Origin: Spisula solida
Lineage: Eukaryota > Mollusca > Bivalvia > Venerida > Mactridae
Length of the DNA: 64,000 bases
Direction of reading: 5' to 3'
Assembly: GCA_947247005.1 (NCBI GenBank)
Contig: OX365944.1
Coordinates: 3,670,501 to 3,734,500 of the forward strand
Shown: piece after piece, positions 14,914-26,505 of the stretch
Layout of the letters: each line of letters begins with the position of its first letter
How positions within the stretch are numbered: the stretch's first letter is position 1
The notes under the pieces: generated by a model
Databases searched by the model: none
What the model was told of the DNA's origin: nothing
Seen by the model: the letters and a program-made list of their open reading frames with translations, nothing else
Translations under genes and position numbers: made by a program

Positions 14914-15605
14914 GCCTTTGGTTACCATTAAATCTGTATTTTTGTTTCTCGTTTGAAATGAGATAAGCAGTTCTACAAGCACCTCATCAGCTCAAAACTT
15001 GAAGACAACCAATCAGAGAGCAGTGAAGTAACTCTACAGATGTACATGTTTCTCCTCCGTCGTAGGCAATTTTAAACTAAGCATTGGCGTTATTATCGAA
15101 CAAAAGGGGCGTCAAATTGAGTATATGATATCAAATATAATTCCAGTTGTAGGCTAAAATATACATGATTACATGTAGACTGAAGGGTTAGCAGGAACTG
15201 TAATTTGTTAAATGAATGGATGGGTCTTAATTTGCAAATCAAGGAGTGCAATAACTTAAGTGCAGTTTATCAATATCCTACATGGAACATGTTGTAGTAT
15301 ACATTTCATACAATTTATGGAGAAAATACACCTTATTGAACATTTAATAACACGTAACCGAAATGTGAAATGATGTTCAATCAGATCGAGTGTTCGACCT
15401 ATAAATTGTTCGAATCATCTTAACTATTTAACAATAAGAATAAAGAAAGGATTTTGCCGGGACCGAAGAACCTGTTCAAGGCATCTAGGGTGGTCAAGGC
15501 AAGTACTGTTCGTGGCATCGAAGTTCTACTGTATATTTTCCGGCCATCTATGGTCGGACTATTTGAATTCGATATGTTTAACGTTTGTAACTACATTTGT
15601 TTATA
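14914..15605. other. Spacer with one dispersed short repeat
   Basis: No gene seen. Near 15243-15291 a stretch starting AGGAGTGCAATAACTTAAGT matches a stretch near 55105-55160, where it is followed by an inverted GTTATTGCAC, so it is probably the end of a small fold-back MITE. The rest shows no recognisable feature. Confidence 0.55.
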
Positions 15606-15767
15606 AAGCCTAGGTCCCACTAAAGAATTCCTCGTCGGCGATGTTCTCCCGATATCTTCAGATTCCACCCGTTTCATCACGATTCCTTTCTATATCACAG
15701 TTGTGTCATGACTTCCACGAAGCTTCCCCTAGAACATGGCAAAATGTTCGGTGGGCCTCAAGCTTTA
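15606..15767. mobile_element. MITE family A, copy 1 (truncated)
   Basis: Begins with the family terminal sequence AAGCCTAGGTCCCACT, followed by the inner block CGGCGATGTTCTCCCGAT, the GATTCATCACGATTCC-type centre, and CACGAAGCTTCCCCTAGA. The right end is abbreviated (GTGGGCCTCAAGCTTTAA), so this copy is shorter than the roughly 220-bp full form. Four other copies lie at 36509, 46356, 53700 and 60728. The family is non-coding; the superfamily is not determined. Confidence 0.8.
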
Positions 15768-16263
15768 AGACCAACCAACAGATAAAACTGTTAAGTTTGC
15801 GACATTTTTGGTAAACTACAAACGTCATAATATTATACGTGGGGTTGGTTGAATTACGTATGCCTTGCAGCTCCAGCTACGGGTGAAACCAATACTTTGA
15901 ATAAATGTATATTCACCGTGACGATAAGGGATACAGGTTTTAGAATAATGACGTCAGAGTGTGAAGTTTTACCTACTGTCGGCGATAAAGCGGGTTATTT
16001 TAATCGATCCCTCGACACTCACCATTGATATGCGGATTACTGCGATGCTGGGGTTCTATCGATAACTCGTGTGATGGTGTGAATTCGTGGTGGTCTGAAA
16101 TCAGGGAAACGATAATCGCCAATAGTCTTATATAAAACAGTACTGTATATGATTGGTTTTTAAGCATAATGACGATATTCTCTTACGCCGGCGTATTCTT
16201 CAATCGAGGCATGTTGTCTGGGCTGAGGCATGCAGTCTGAGATATTGCCTTTTCCACTGATAT
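15768..16263. other. Spacer, nothing recognised
   Basis: No open frame, repeat or RNA gene that I can support. Confidence 0.55.
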
Positions 16264-16680
16264 ACAGCGGTGATAGCTCAGTGGTAACACACTGGGGCTG
16301 TAAATCAAGAGGTCGTGGGTTCAATCCCCGGCATGGTAACTGGACTTTTCGGAAACTCTATTTATAGTATTTCCCACTGTGTATGAACGTATGGACGGCA
16401 CAGTATCTAGTTAAAGGTGCTAGGAAGCTCTGTATTGGTGATATGCACCAGATAAATTAAAGAACCAGACTTTCTATTTGCAGCGCCGGAAATGCCTGAA
16501 TTTAATATATATCTCTCTCTCCCCCTCACAGGCTTTCTCTCAGTCTGGTCCATGCTGTATCTGCACTGGTAGAGGATGCACTTGCGCCCTTGTGGCTGTA
16601 ACACTGTATGTAAAGCGCTGTTGAACATGTGTTAGCATGAAAAGGGCGCTATATAAATCTGGCATATTTATTTATTTATT
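16264..16680 (+). mobile_element. tRNA-derived SINE, family 1, copy 1
   Basis: The head resembles a tRNA with a polymerase III box A (TAGCTCAGTGGTAA, about 16273) and box B (GGGTTCAATCCC, about 16317), but the stems are degenerate, so it is not called as a functional tRNA. The body contains CAGCGCCGGAAATG, a CTCTCTCTCCCCCTC stretch and GCACTGGTAGAGGATGCAC. The tail is AAAAGGGCGCTATATAAATC followed by ATTT repeats, a LINE-like 3' end. The same order of blocks recurs at 21650-22036. The 73-codon open frame on the minus strand within it is fortuitous. Confidence 0.85.
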
Positions 16681-18031
16681 TTATAATTATGATGTATTAG
16701 GATAAGGACATTTACCTCCATTATGTTTACATACTTACTCAGTAAATAAAGTTTGATGTTTCTGTCTTAAATTATCATACGGACATTCAGTTTTTTATTG
16801 CTGAAACAAGGTCGTTCAGCTGAAACCATGACATTCTGCTTTTTTATACATGTACTGTCATTCTTTAACTTCTTAGGGCTTCAGACAGCTAAAACTAGGT
16901 ATTGCAGCCGTTTTACTGTTAAAACTATGTCATTCAGCTTGGGCATTCAGCTTTTTGATTGTTGTAACTAGTTTATTCAGCGTTTTGGCAGCTCGGACTT
17001 GGAAGTATTGTTTTCTTGATCGGTTGTGTGTTGGGCAGTGTGTCTTGTATGTTTTCTTGTGTTCTATCCCCCGCCCTTCCCCGAGGTTTAGGCCGTGGTT
17101 TCAATTGACTGGTGCACTACAGAATGAGAAACATGAAGAACCTAGAAAGTGTTACTTTGATACTGTAAATACTTGAGGGAAAATTATGAACATTGATGCA
17201 GTCAGAAGGTGGATAGCGAGGTTCTAGTCAATCTAATCATCTCTCCCCGGAGTCTGAATGACCTCGAATGACATGAGAGAACTTAATTGATATGTTTGCA
17301 CTTATCTATGTGAGATATAGGTCAAACAACTTCTCTGCTATCATCTTGTTCAAACACTTCTAGAAATGTCTGACTGGATGTGATAAGACTCAGAGAAATA
17401 TACATGATGTTATGTTGCAAATACATCATTACGCCAACGGTCATTAGACCTTTACTCAGTTGAGTCATACGTGAGCCTTTTCACACATCGGTCCTGTCTT
17501 CATGCACACGCATTTCAAGCCATTCTCATGCAGGCGTTATTATACTAAATTAATTATCATTATTTACCAGGTTATTACAAATGGTGGATTTCTACTAATG
17601 TGAATAGTTAACGCGTTTTCGGTTCTTAACGTTTAAATACAGAGATGAATAACACGTTGTGGTCTGTCTCTTGTTTGGGTAACTTAGATATAGGCACTGA
17701 CGACGTTCTGTATGACTACGCATTGTCTGTAAAGGTGTAACTATGACTCTTCAGATACACTTTGCTCTTTAACAAAAACAAGTACATGTACTCTCATAAT
17801 TAAAACAGGTTGGTACGCGTTAATACTACGGTTTTATTGTTTTGTCTATAAGTAGCTTTCTATTATTTTGTTATAGCCCAACTTACACCAATTTAATAGC
17901 ATGTTATGTTAAACCATTATTTCTGTATTAAGAGCGTACATATTATGCATAAACTAGCTGCTTCAAAGCTGCCTCACTAGTGTGTTATGGCTGTTTCAGA
18001 ATTAACGTTCACATTTAATGTCAACGCTTAA
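16681..18031. other. Spacer up to the fold-back element
   Basis: AT-rich. Between about 16785 and 16985 the words CATTCAGCTTTT and GCTGAAAC recur loosely, suggesting an old decayed tandem repeat of roughly 60 bp. A 73-codon open frame at 16955-17176 has no recognisable domain and is not called. Confidence 0.5.
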
Positions 18032-18040
18032 TGTAAAACA
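18032..18040. repeat. Left 9-bp direct repeat (candidate target-site duplication)
   Basis: TGTAAAACA, identical to 36233-36241. Each copy is separated by exactly 5 nt from the CGTGAAGTTGG (or its complement CTTCACG) that starts the inverted arm. Exactly 9 bp match; the next base on either side differs. Confidence 0.75.
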
Positions 18041-18624
18041 AGCAGCGTGAAGTTGGCGGCCTAGCAGCCTAGCGGCCTAGCAGCGTGAAGTTGGCGGCCT
18101 AGCGGCCTAGCAGCGTGAAGTTGGCGGCCTAGCAGCCTAGCGGCCTAGCAGCGTGAAGTTGGCGGCCTAGCAGCCTAGCGGCCTAGCGGCCTAGCAGCGT
18201 GAAGTTGGCGGCCTAGCAGCCTAGCGGCCTAGCGGCCCAACAAAGTTGGCAGTCCAAAAAAAAAAAAAAAAATTGTGAAGTTGGCGGCCTAGCGGCCTAG
18301 CAGCCTAGCGGCCTAGCGGCCCAGCGGCCTAGCGGCCTAGCGGCCTAGCGATCCAGCGGCCCAACAAAGTTGGCAGTCCAAAAAAAAAAAAAAAAAAAAA
18401 AAAAATTGTGAAGTTGGCGGCCTAGCGGCCTAGCAGCCTAGCGGCCTAGCGGCCTAGCGGCCTAGCGATCCAGCGGCCCAACAAAGTTGGCAGTCCAAAA
18501 AAAAAAAAAAAAAAAAAATTGTGAAGTTGGCGGCCTAGCGGCCTAGCAGCCTAGCGGCCTAGCGGCCTAACGGCCCAGCGGCCTAGCGGCCTAGCGATCC
18601 AGCGGCCCAACAAAGTTGGCAGTC

Positions 18625-18659
<35 letters not shown>

Positions 18660-19336
18660 TGAAGTTGGCGGCCTAGCGGCCTAGCGGCCTAGCAGCCTAG
18701 CGGCCTAGCGACCCAGCGGCCTAGCGGCCTAGCGGCCTAGCGATCCAGCGGCCCAACAAAGTTGGCAGTCCAAAAAAAAAAAAAAAAAAAAAAAAATTGT
18801 GAAGTTGGCGGCCTAGCGGCCTAGCAGCCTAGCGGCCTAGCGGCCCAGCGGCCTAGCGGCCTAGCGGCCTAGCGATCCAGCGGCCCAACAAAGTTGGCAG
18901 TCCAAAAAAAAAAAAAAAAAAAAAAATGTGAAGTTGGCGGCCTAGCGGCCTAGCAGCCTAGCGGCCTAGCGGCCCAGCGGCCTAGCGGCCTAGCGATCCA
19001 GCGGCCCAACAAAGTTGGCAGTCCAAAAAAAAAAAAAAAAAAAAAAAAATTGTGAAGTTGGCGGCCTAGCGGCCTAGCAGCCTAGCGGCCTAGCGGCCCA
19101 GCGGCCTAGCGGCCTAGCGGCCTAGCGGCCTAGCGATCCAGCGGCCCAACAAAGTTGGCAGTCCAAAAAAAAAAAAAAAAAAAAATTGTGAAGTTGGCGG
19201 CCTAGCGGCCTAGCGTTCTAGCGGCCCAGCGGCCTAGCGGCCTAGCGATCCAGCGGCCTAACAAAGTTGGCAGTCGGAAAAAAAAAAAAATTGTGAAGTT
19301 GCCGGCCTAGCGGCCTAGCGTTCTAGCGGCCCAGCG
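18041..19336 (+). repeat. Left inverted arm: 8-bp GCGGCCTA subrepeats with A-tracts
   Basis: The outer part (18046-18198) has four units of 38, 30, 38 and 46 bp, each beginning CGTGAAGTTGGCGGCC and made of GCGGCCTA or GCAGCCTA octamers. The inner part has longer units of about 76-140 bp that add GATCCAGCGGCCCAACAAAG and TTGGCAGTCC followed by an A-tract of about 13-31 bases, nine tracts in all. It is GC-rich in an AT-rich neighbourhood and has no coding potential. Confidence 0.95.
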
Positions 19337-19639
19337 GCATATTTGAAATCTGCACCTCGAGGCGCTTCTTATGAGCCTATTTTCATGAAAATCGGAAGTG
19401 TCATGTTGGCCAAAGTAAAATTTAAAAGGTTTGGTTTTCCAGAAGTAATGATTTGTTTACAGACAGCGTTTTCCTTTTTTGTGAAAAGTTTGATTCTGTA
19501 CTTGCGACCTCCTAATTCTAAACCAGCGATATTTACACATAATGGACTTCAGGGATGATCCATATATAACGAGAAAATGCTTATAACTTTGCTATTACAT
19601 GTTATTTTCAAACAATATTTTATGTGTCGCGTTTCAATT
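19337..19639. other. Inner boundary of the left arm, nothing recognised
   Basis: The array stops abruptly at GCGGCATATTTGAAATC. The following 300 bases hold a 71-codon open frame (19343-19558) with no recognisable domain; I do not call it a gene. Confidence 0.5.
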
Positions 19640-20310
19640 ATAGTGCAAGAATGTCTGCCTCATAATGTCTGCTACTGCTAGAATGTCTGCCTCATAATGT
19701 TTGCTACTGCCATAATGACTGCCTCATAATTTGTGTTGCTGCTATAATGTCTGCATCATAGTGTCTATAACTATTATAATGTATGCCTCATAGTGTCTAT
19801 TACTGTTATAATGTCTGCATCGTAGTGTCTATTACTATTATAATGTATGCCTCATATATATAGTGTCTATTACTGTTATAATGTCTGCCTCATAGTGTCT
19901 ATTACTATTATAATGTATGCCTCATAGTGTCTATAACTGTTATAATGTTTGCCTCATAGTGTCTATTAATATTATAATGTATGCCTCATAGTGTCTATAA
20001 CTATTATAATGTATGCCTCATAGTGTCTATTACTGTTATAATGTCTGCCTTGTAGTGTCTATTACTATTATAATGTATGCCTCATAGTGTATATTACTGT
20101 TATAATGTCTGCCTCATAGTGGCTATTACTATTATAATGTATGCCTCACAGTGTCTATAACTGTTATAATATATGCCTCATAGTGTCTATTACTATTATA
20201 ATGTATGCCTCATAGTGTCTATATTGTTAATGCTATAACGTCTGCCTCATTATGTCTGTTACTGTTATAATGCCCGGTCTGCTTCATACTGTCTGTTGCT
20301 GCTATAATGT
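19640..20310. repeat. 32-bp AT-rich tandem array, about 21 units
   Basis: The unit is TATAATGTATGCCTCATAGT followed by GTCTATTACTGT (32 bp), with alternation between GTCTGCC and GTATGCC forms. Edges are degenerate. Lies inside the loop of the fold-back element. Confidence 0.93.
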
Positions 20311-20459
20311 CTGTTAAATGATTACAATATATAGTACAAACAAATTTACCTGTAACTGGACCTTAATGCTAGAATATATTACATGTGTTAGCTTCTTGAG
20401 AGGAATCATTCAAGTGCCGGAGATTTATATTAATGTTAAATTTAATTACACACAAAAAC

Positions 20460-20510
20460 TGTTAAATTATGCTAACAAAAGGTTTGAGGATCAGGTCAAT
20501 TTGATCGTAT
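20460..20510. repeat. Dispersed repeat end (family D)
   Basis: The sequence AAATTATGCTAACAAAAGG followed by TTTGAGGATCAGGTCAATTT is shared, with few changes, with 58420-58457, and less closely with 27480-27512 and the ends at 56325-56542. It is probably one terminus of a small MITE family whose other end is not evident here. Confidence 0.6.
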
Positions 20511-20577
20511 TATACCTCACCTGATCGCAGTGTGCACGAAATGTAAGATGTGTTGACCTGTAGTTAGTATCTATGTA

Positions 20578-20785
20578 CAGTGGAACCCCGCTAATCCGGA
20601 CCCCTCCAATCCGGATTTCCCTCTAATCCGGGCGGATCTGTTGGTCCCGAATATTCTTATTCATGTTTTAATACGTTTTTACCCCTCGGATCCGGAACCC
20701 CTCCACTCCGGACACCGGACAAAATTACGAGGATTTGACACATATTTGCTCTAAAATTGACCCCTCGGATCCGGGCAATCGATTT
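20578..20785. mobile_element. pogo/Tigger-like transposon end
   Basis: Begins at a TA dinucleotide with CAGTGGAACCCCGCTAATCC, followed by several copies of TCCGGA/ATCCGG words (CCCCTCCAATCCGG, CCCTCGGATCCGG, CTCCACTCCGGACACCGG). A TA-flanked CAGTGGAACC(T/C)CG(C/T)TAATCCG start is typical of pogo/Tigger-type DNA transposons. The matching inverted end was not found, and no transposase frame is present, so this is a fragment or a solo end. Confidence 0.6.
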
Positions 20786-20984
20786 GAACATTGCCCATTA
20801 ACTTGTGCTTGGTGAACAATGTATGTAGGGATTTACAAAGAAAATAAATCATTTATATTAACATTTGTACTTGAATTACTAGTAATATTTATTTGTTTCA
20901 ATCCATCAACCCTGTTCAAACATGGTTGCCTGTTTTATGCACACAGTCAAGTTAAACATACATATATATAAACAAATTTACAAC

Positions 20985-21650
20985 ACTTTATTGAAGCTAA
21001 ATTAGCTTCCCAGAACAGAACTATATCCTCACCAATAACAGCTAACTCTTCCACTGAAAGGTCTTCTCTCATTGAGGAATTATAACATTTTGCATAATTT
21101 TCAAGGACGAGTATGACCAGTCTATAGAAAAGACACTTCCTTGAAAAAAATCAAATATAAAATACAACCAAGAGTTATGGAGCTCCAGCAAACTAACGTT
21201 ACCCACTAGTCCTAACATTGGGGGTTTGTTTCCTGCCCCCACCCCAGCTCATACGCCCAGCGGCCCTTAACATACACTGTTATGTATGTATTTTATTTTT
21301 TAGTCGCTACTCTTATGCACCAGTCAATATTATGCCCGCCCGGCCTTATTGACTCCGAGTCCCGGGGAATAGACTTTCATTCGGGAATTTGGATACCTCG
21401 AAAGACAACAGTGATACTTTATATTCTTGTTTTTATTAAATACCCGGATGAAAAACTATACCCCACGGTAGGGATTTAAACAAAGAAGTTATAAACATAT
21501 ATACGACAATTTATGGAAGTTAAATTAGCTTTCCAGAACTAGATTTCAACCAATAACAGCTAACTATTACACCGAAAGCTCTTCTCTCATTGAGAAATTA
21601 TAACATTTTGTATAATTTTTATGGACGAGTATGACCAGTTCATAGAAATG
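20985..21650. repeat. Direct duplication of about 145 bp (20985-21130 and 21505-21650)
   Basis: Both copies contain AAATTAGCTT, CCAATAACAGCTAACT, CTTCTCTCATTGAG and GACGAGTATGACCAGT in the same order, about 520 bp apart. Upstream of each lies a similar GTAGGGATTTA-CAAAGAA block (20826 and 21468), so the duplicated segment may be longer and interrupted by an insertion. The intervening stretch includes GCCCGCCCGGCC and GAGTCCCGGGGAATAG of unknown origin. Confidence 0.7.
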
Positions 21651-22036
21651 AAATAGCCTTGTGGTAACGCACTGGGCTGTCAATCGTGGGCCCTGGCATC
21701 GGAACTTGACATTTTCTGAACTTTTTATAATATTTCCCGCTATATCTGGCCGTGTGGTCTGCAAAGTATCTGGAAGTGCCAGGAAACTGTGTATCGGTGC
21801 TATAACCAGGCTGTCTATTCGAAATAAGAGCTATGCGCACTTCTGCAGCGCCGGACATGTCTGTATCTAATGTATCTCTCTCCCTTCAGGGGCTTTCTCT
21901 CAGTCTGTCCCTCTGGTCAGATTATGCTGTATCTGCACTGGTAGAGGATGCACCTGCGCCCTTGTGGCTGAAACACAATCATGTAAAGTGCCTTTGAACG
22001 TGCATTAGCATGAAAAGGGCGCTACATAAATCTTTG
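21650..22036 (+). mobile_element. tRNA-derived SINE, family 1, copy 2
   Basis: The same family as 16264-16680: a shortened tRNA-like head (GCCTTGTGGTAACGCACTGG; box B partly deleted), a body with GCAGCGCCGGACATG, GGCTTTCTCTCAGTCTG and GCACTGGTAGAGGATGCACC, and the tail AAAAGGGCGCTACATAAATC. Loss of box B makes this copy unlikely to be transcribed by polymerase III. It directly abuts the second copy of the 145-bp duplication. The open frames on both strands inside it (65-72 codons) are fortuitous. Confidence 0.82.
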
Positions 22037-22818
22037 TCAAAGTTCGAACTTAATTCATTTTAAACTACTTCATTCTTTATCGTGTCTTTATTCTAAATTT
22101 CTGTAGAATTCGCCTTGTGATATATACTCAGACATCGAGCCGGTTATTTACACCAGAATGTTTGTGTTTGTGTGACACTACCAACCTGCCATACTGTAGT
22201 TGTTACAGTAGTCTTTGACGTTAACAAACTGGTCTCAGTACAACCGCAACTAGGGATTCTCTGGTTGTTAAGTTCATTAAGAGCCATTAATGTTTTAAAG
22301 TGTCATACTTAACTTTATATATAACCTTCCATTTAAGTGCTTTCTAGAGCAAGAAGGCGATTCCACATATAGGTGTAACATCGTGAGGTTTTAATTTGTC
22401 GTCATTTTGCATAGTTTCTGGTTGGTTCATGGTTCAGGGTGCTAGACCACCGAATAAACTTTCACATAAGCAATACATCGACTTAGTTGTATAGCTACGG
22501 AACGATAAGTTTTCCGCGTTTTATGGTAACTGGTGCCGCGGTGAGGACAAAGCTGTGACTATGGCTGAATTCCAGTATACGGAGCGATCAAAGTAAAAAG
22601 CAGCTCGCCACCAACGACACTGTGGCAACGTTCCCATGCACCGATCGCATCTCGGAAAACTAGAAAATGTCACTGTTCTAACCATTCCTTTTTTGTGCTA
22701 ATTACTACGTAGGTCTCTAGAGCTTGAAATGAGAGGTAGTTTTAGTTTTATAAGAAGGGTAAAAAATATATGCGATCTTACTAGTAGCTACAGACATATG
22801 AACATTGACTGACAATGT
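22037..22818. other. Spacer, nothing recognised
   Basis: No supported feature between the SINE and the palindrome. Confidence 0.5.
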
Positions 22819-22939
22819 TATCATACAGAAAGAACGTTGCTGCCTTGAAAAGGGACAGGCAACTACACTTCTATTAGCCGCTAATAGAAGTCTAGTTGCC
22901 TGTCCCTTTTCAAGGCAGCAACGTTCTTTCTGTATGATA
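22819..22939. repeat. 121-bp near-perfect palindrome
   Basis: Two 60-base arms around a single central base (22879) pair throughout, with one mismatch (22866 against 22892). The arm starts TATCATACAGAAAGAACG and continues with TGCTGCCTTGAAAAGGGACA. There is essentially no loop, so transcription would give a 60-bp double-stranded hairpin. The 80-codon minus-strand open frame that crosses it is a by-product. It could be a fold-back MITE or a recent inverted duplication. Confidence 0.95.
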
Positions 22940-25900
22940 TCTGAGAATTTTGTGAACATAATAAAATGGGACTCGTAAATATGTTTGGTTTATATTTTAG
23001 CTTTATTTTGAACAGGGAAGTAGGCCTACTCTATTTACATAAGATCGTTTATTTACAAATAATGATCTTAAAAACTAAATAAAGCACCTTGAGAACGCTT
23101 CAAATGCACCAGATTACACCATTGTTTTCAAAAAATTCCGGGGAGCATGCCCCCGATCACCTAAAACAATCGTAAATCCACATGATTATAGGGCTAGCTA
23201 CGCGCCTGAACATGAATTAACATGATAAGTAGAAATAAGTACACACACTTAAACACTGACAAATCGAAATCTTATGACAGGACGTCCCGAACCCCTCTGG
23301 ATCCGCACATGAAGATCGTCAAAGGAGACAAAGTGATCTTCACGACGTGATAATATTATGGAAAACGCCGTTCGACAGGATACTGGTCGGATTAATTAGC
23401 GTCCTTAGTAATCAATTAAAACAATTATTATTTACATCGTATTTAATCCATTTCAAGGAATGATGTAGAAAATTATAAAAATGACAAAGATATGGGCCAG
23501 ATTCATACATATCCAGCTAGATAGGGTTAGATTTATCGGATACCCATATACGCCGCATGTCGGCAGGATACGGGTTCCGTACTGTACTCAGTAGTGTTTA
23601 TTTACCGAAAAAACTTACTATTTGACATTTTTTTATTCCTTAAACTGCGTAGTAGCGTTTATTTAAGCTAGTTTGTTATAAAATTGCAAATATTTGGGTA
23701 AGATTCTTACTAATAAAGGTATATTTGGGTATATTTGGGTATTTCGTGCCGCCCAATACATGTACAATACTGTATTTTAATAACTTTTTTCTTTTATTAC
23801 AGACTTAGTATTACCATGAAAATATATCACTAGGGATTTTGTCAACCTTACATGTATAATCATGATAATATCAATTCAAAAATGAGATAAGACGAGCGAC
23901 ACCTTCACCATGTTGAGGACAATTGATTTATATTATAGTTCGATTTCGAGCATTGAGCCGTGACTGCACTTTTAAAGTTTTAACCATTAATCGATATAGG
24001 TTGGTATAGGTTTAAAGAAAAATGTAAGTGATAGAATTAAGGCCAACTTTTCCATATGTCTGAATGGTCGTAACGGTATAGCGCTTGATACATTGTAAAA
24101 TAACTTTTGTCTGACCAGGGCTAGTTCGAATCTCACCAAAATACCAAAATTTATATTTGCACATTTTTTTATTTATAAATGCACATAACTTGCAATATCC
24201 GTGTTATAACAGTATGTGGTAAGCCATATTTGTTACATATTTCAAAATATTTTTAGATCTTGCATGTGTATTGTAGAACGTATTTACAGGTTGTCAGTAA
24301 ACTCGGAATATGGAAACGATCGCTATAAGTGAAAATGAGAAATAAATTGAATCAACACATTGTCACGGATTAGTTAAAAGAAGAAACTTTAGTTTATAAA
24401 TAGTATACTCTTTAAATAACATAAAATAATGAATTAAAAATATGAGCGAATTGGGAATTTGAACCATCGAACTTCGGGTTAGAAATCCTGAACGTTGCCG
24501 ACTGCACTAAACTGTAATTCGATAACAAACAGATATATGTAAGAATCACATAATTAAATAATGACATGCTAACGTAATAAAGTATGGTCTACCCGCCAAA
24601 ATGGACTAGTCCGAAAGGTTATGGCTCAGAGTTCAAAATTGAACTATAACAGTGCCAAGTATTCAAAATTATTTACTATTATTTTCTGTTAGGTCAACAG
24701 CAGAATTATGACATCCGAAATGCATATGATGTTGAACATTGTTTCCAGTTAAGCTATTAATCCTTACATTGCTTACTTAAAAGCATGATTATGTTTCATT
24801 ATACTTGATCCAACCAAAAACATATGTTACCTAAACATGTACATCATATCACAACAGTGTTAATTAACTCCTTTGAGTTTTAAATGATGCTATATTACAC
24901 ACCTTAGTACAAATTCTATACAAATGATACTAGGTCGGTGACCGACCAGCAACCGTTGCTGTGGTCAGTTCTTATCAGTAAATCTATTTTTAGGACATTC
25001 TCTGTTTCTGAATCCCTCCTTTAACCAACTACCACGTGCTCGTCACTGAACATTTTCACGAATGGGTCATATAGGGGTCAACAGCTGCAGTCGGTTTTAT
25101 TTTGTGGGTTACATAACATTGTCCATTCTCGTTCACAAGAGTATTCTTCGAGTCTGGGAACTTGACTAACCACTGATGAATGAGGATGAACATTGCCTGG
25201 TTGGTCAGTTCCACCAACACTATTAAGATTTGATTGGCTGATAAAGCTGGTTAATCGGCGTTCCTAGTAGATTGGCAGATCTGAGGCACGATGACCTATA
25301 ATGGTACTTCTATATTTCTGGCTTTCATCAGGAGATCACTATCAGTGTTTATCTAGGGTCATAAAACACAGAAACTGGTCCCGGCTACTGAAAATCAATA
25401 GGGTGCTAAGTACTGTATGTACACTAGACAATATGTGTCATATTATCATTTATGTTTGTTTTAAATTGGAATATTAAGATATATTAATTTATTTCTTGTT
25501 TCTATCTAGTTAGAGTGTATAACAGCTATTTTCCCTATATGTCAATAAATTTGGCGATTTTATTATTTAAGAGTTATTTGACATAAATTAATAGATATAA
25601 CATTTTGTACACACTAGAACTAGATACAAATAAAAATAAATATATCTAATAGTTTGAAGATAAATAAAAAATAATAAACAACTCATATAGATCTAATTTA
25701 TGAATTTAACTTGTCTATTCCAAACAGTTTAACCAAAGTCCTCAATATAACATGTTTGTATCGTTGATTTAAAACATGAATAATATTAAGTCACTTATCT
25801 ACTCAAGTAATAAGATAAACATGTCAATGTTACTGTGTGTTATAAGTTCGTATTTTAGTTTTCACACGTTTTATTCATGTGCAGGATTCCACAGTGAGCT

Positions 25901-26039
25901 TTTAAAAATTCTCCCCATCCACGGTGACCACCTGTTCCAAATATGGTTTCTGTAATTAAACCCGACTCATTCCATGAAATGTACATAGTTATTTGGATGC
26001 TAATACATAAATATCCGATGCCCGTATCGCATTTTGTAA
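22940..26039. other. Spacer with scattered transposon ends and tRNA-like fragments
   Basis: No gene was recognised. A stretch around 23086-23205 reads, on the minus strand, CAGGCGCGTAGCTAGCCC followed by CGGGGGCATGCTCCCCGG, resembling a hAT-type terminus; a CTCTGGATCCGCACATG word at about 23296 also resembles a hAT end. At 24056-24140 a plus-strand stretch (TGGTCGTAACGGTATAGCGC ... AGTTCGAATCT) and at 24445-24540 a minus-strand stretch (TTTAGTGCAGTCGGCAACG ... GGTTCAAATTCCC) have box A/box B-like spacing but no sound tRNA fold. Confidence 0.5.
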
Positions 26040-26505
26040 AACCCCTTTCACGATTGTCGTGCGACGGACCTGCGACGGGTCTACGGTGTAAATTTGAGGA
26101 CTATCGTGCCTCCGTCGCACGACGGACTTGAGAAATTTCTGCATCGTGCGACCGTCGTGCGACGGAAAACATAATCGTAGACCCTCGTTGTAGAGTTTTG
26201 GACATGTTAAAAAATTCTAAGGCGGGTGACTGTCGTAGGCCCGTCGTACGATGCCCTACGTCGTCGCACGACGGACGTGCGATGGACGCACGATGGACGC
26301 ACGATTTGTTTGAGATTATAAGGTCACTCTAGGCACTTAGAATCATACCACTATCGTGCGATGGACGTACGATGGACGTGCGATGATTGTGCGATTGTCG
26401 CACGACAGTCTTGTGAACATCCCCTATCCTACGACTGCCGTGAGACAATGGCACGACCTTCGTACGACAATCGCACGACCGTCGTACGACGCTCGTAAAC
26501 ATATA
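26040..26505. repeat. CpG-rich cluster of TCGTGCGAC/TCGTACGAC motifs
   Basis: In an AT-rich setting this block repeats words such as GTCGTGCGACGG, CGTCGCACGACGGAC, GATGGACGCACGATGGACGC and ACCGTCGTACGACG on both strands, many of them self-complementary. It looks like a MITE or fold-back with subterminal repeats. The ends (near 26045 and 26500) are only weakly inverted, so boundaries are approximate. Open frames on both strands across it are by-products. Confidence 0.75.

Noticed and set aside
16266..16335. Possible tRNA gene with a GTA-like anticodon
   Set aside because: Box A and B are good but the anticodon stem is broken, and the same head is joined to a SINE body and tail.
24056..24540. 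Two inverted tRNA-like stretches as ends of one element
   Set aside because: The two heads differ too much to be inverted copies of each other; only weak box A/B resemblance remains.
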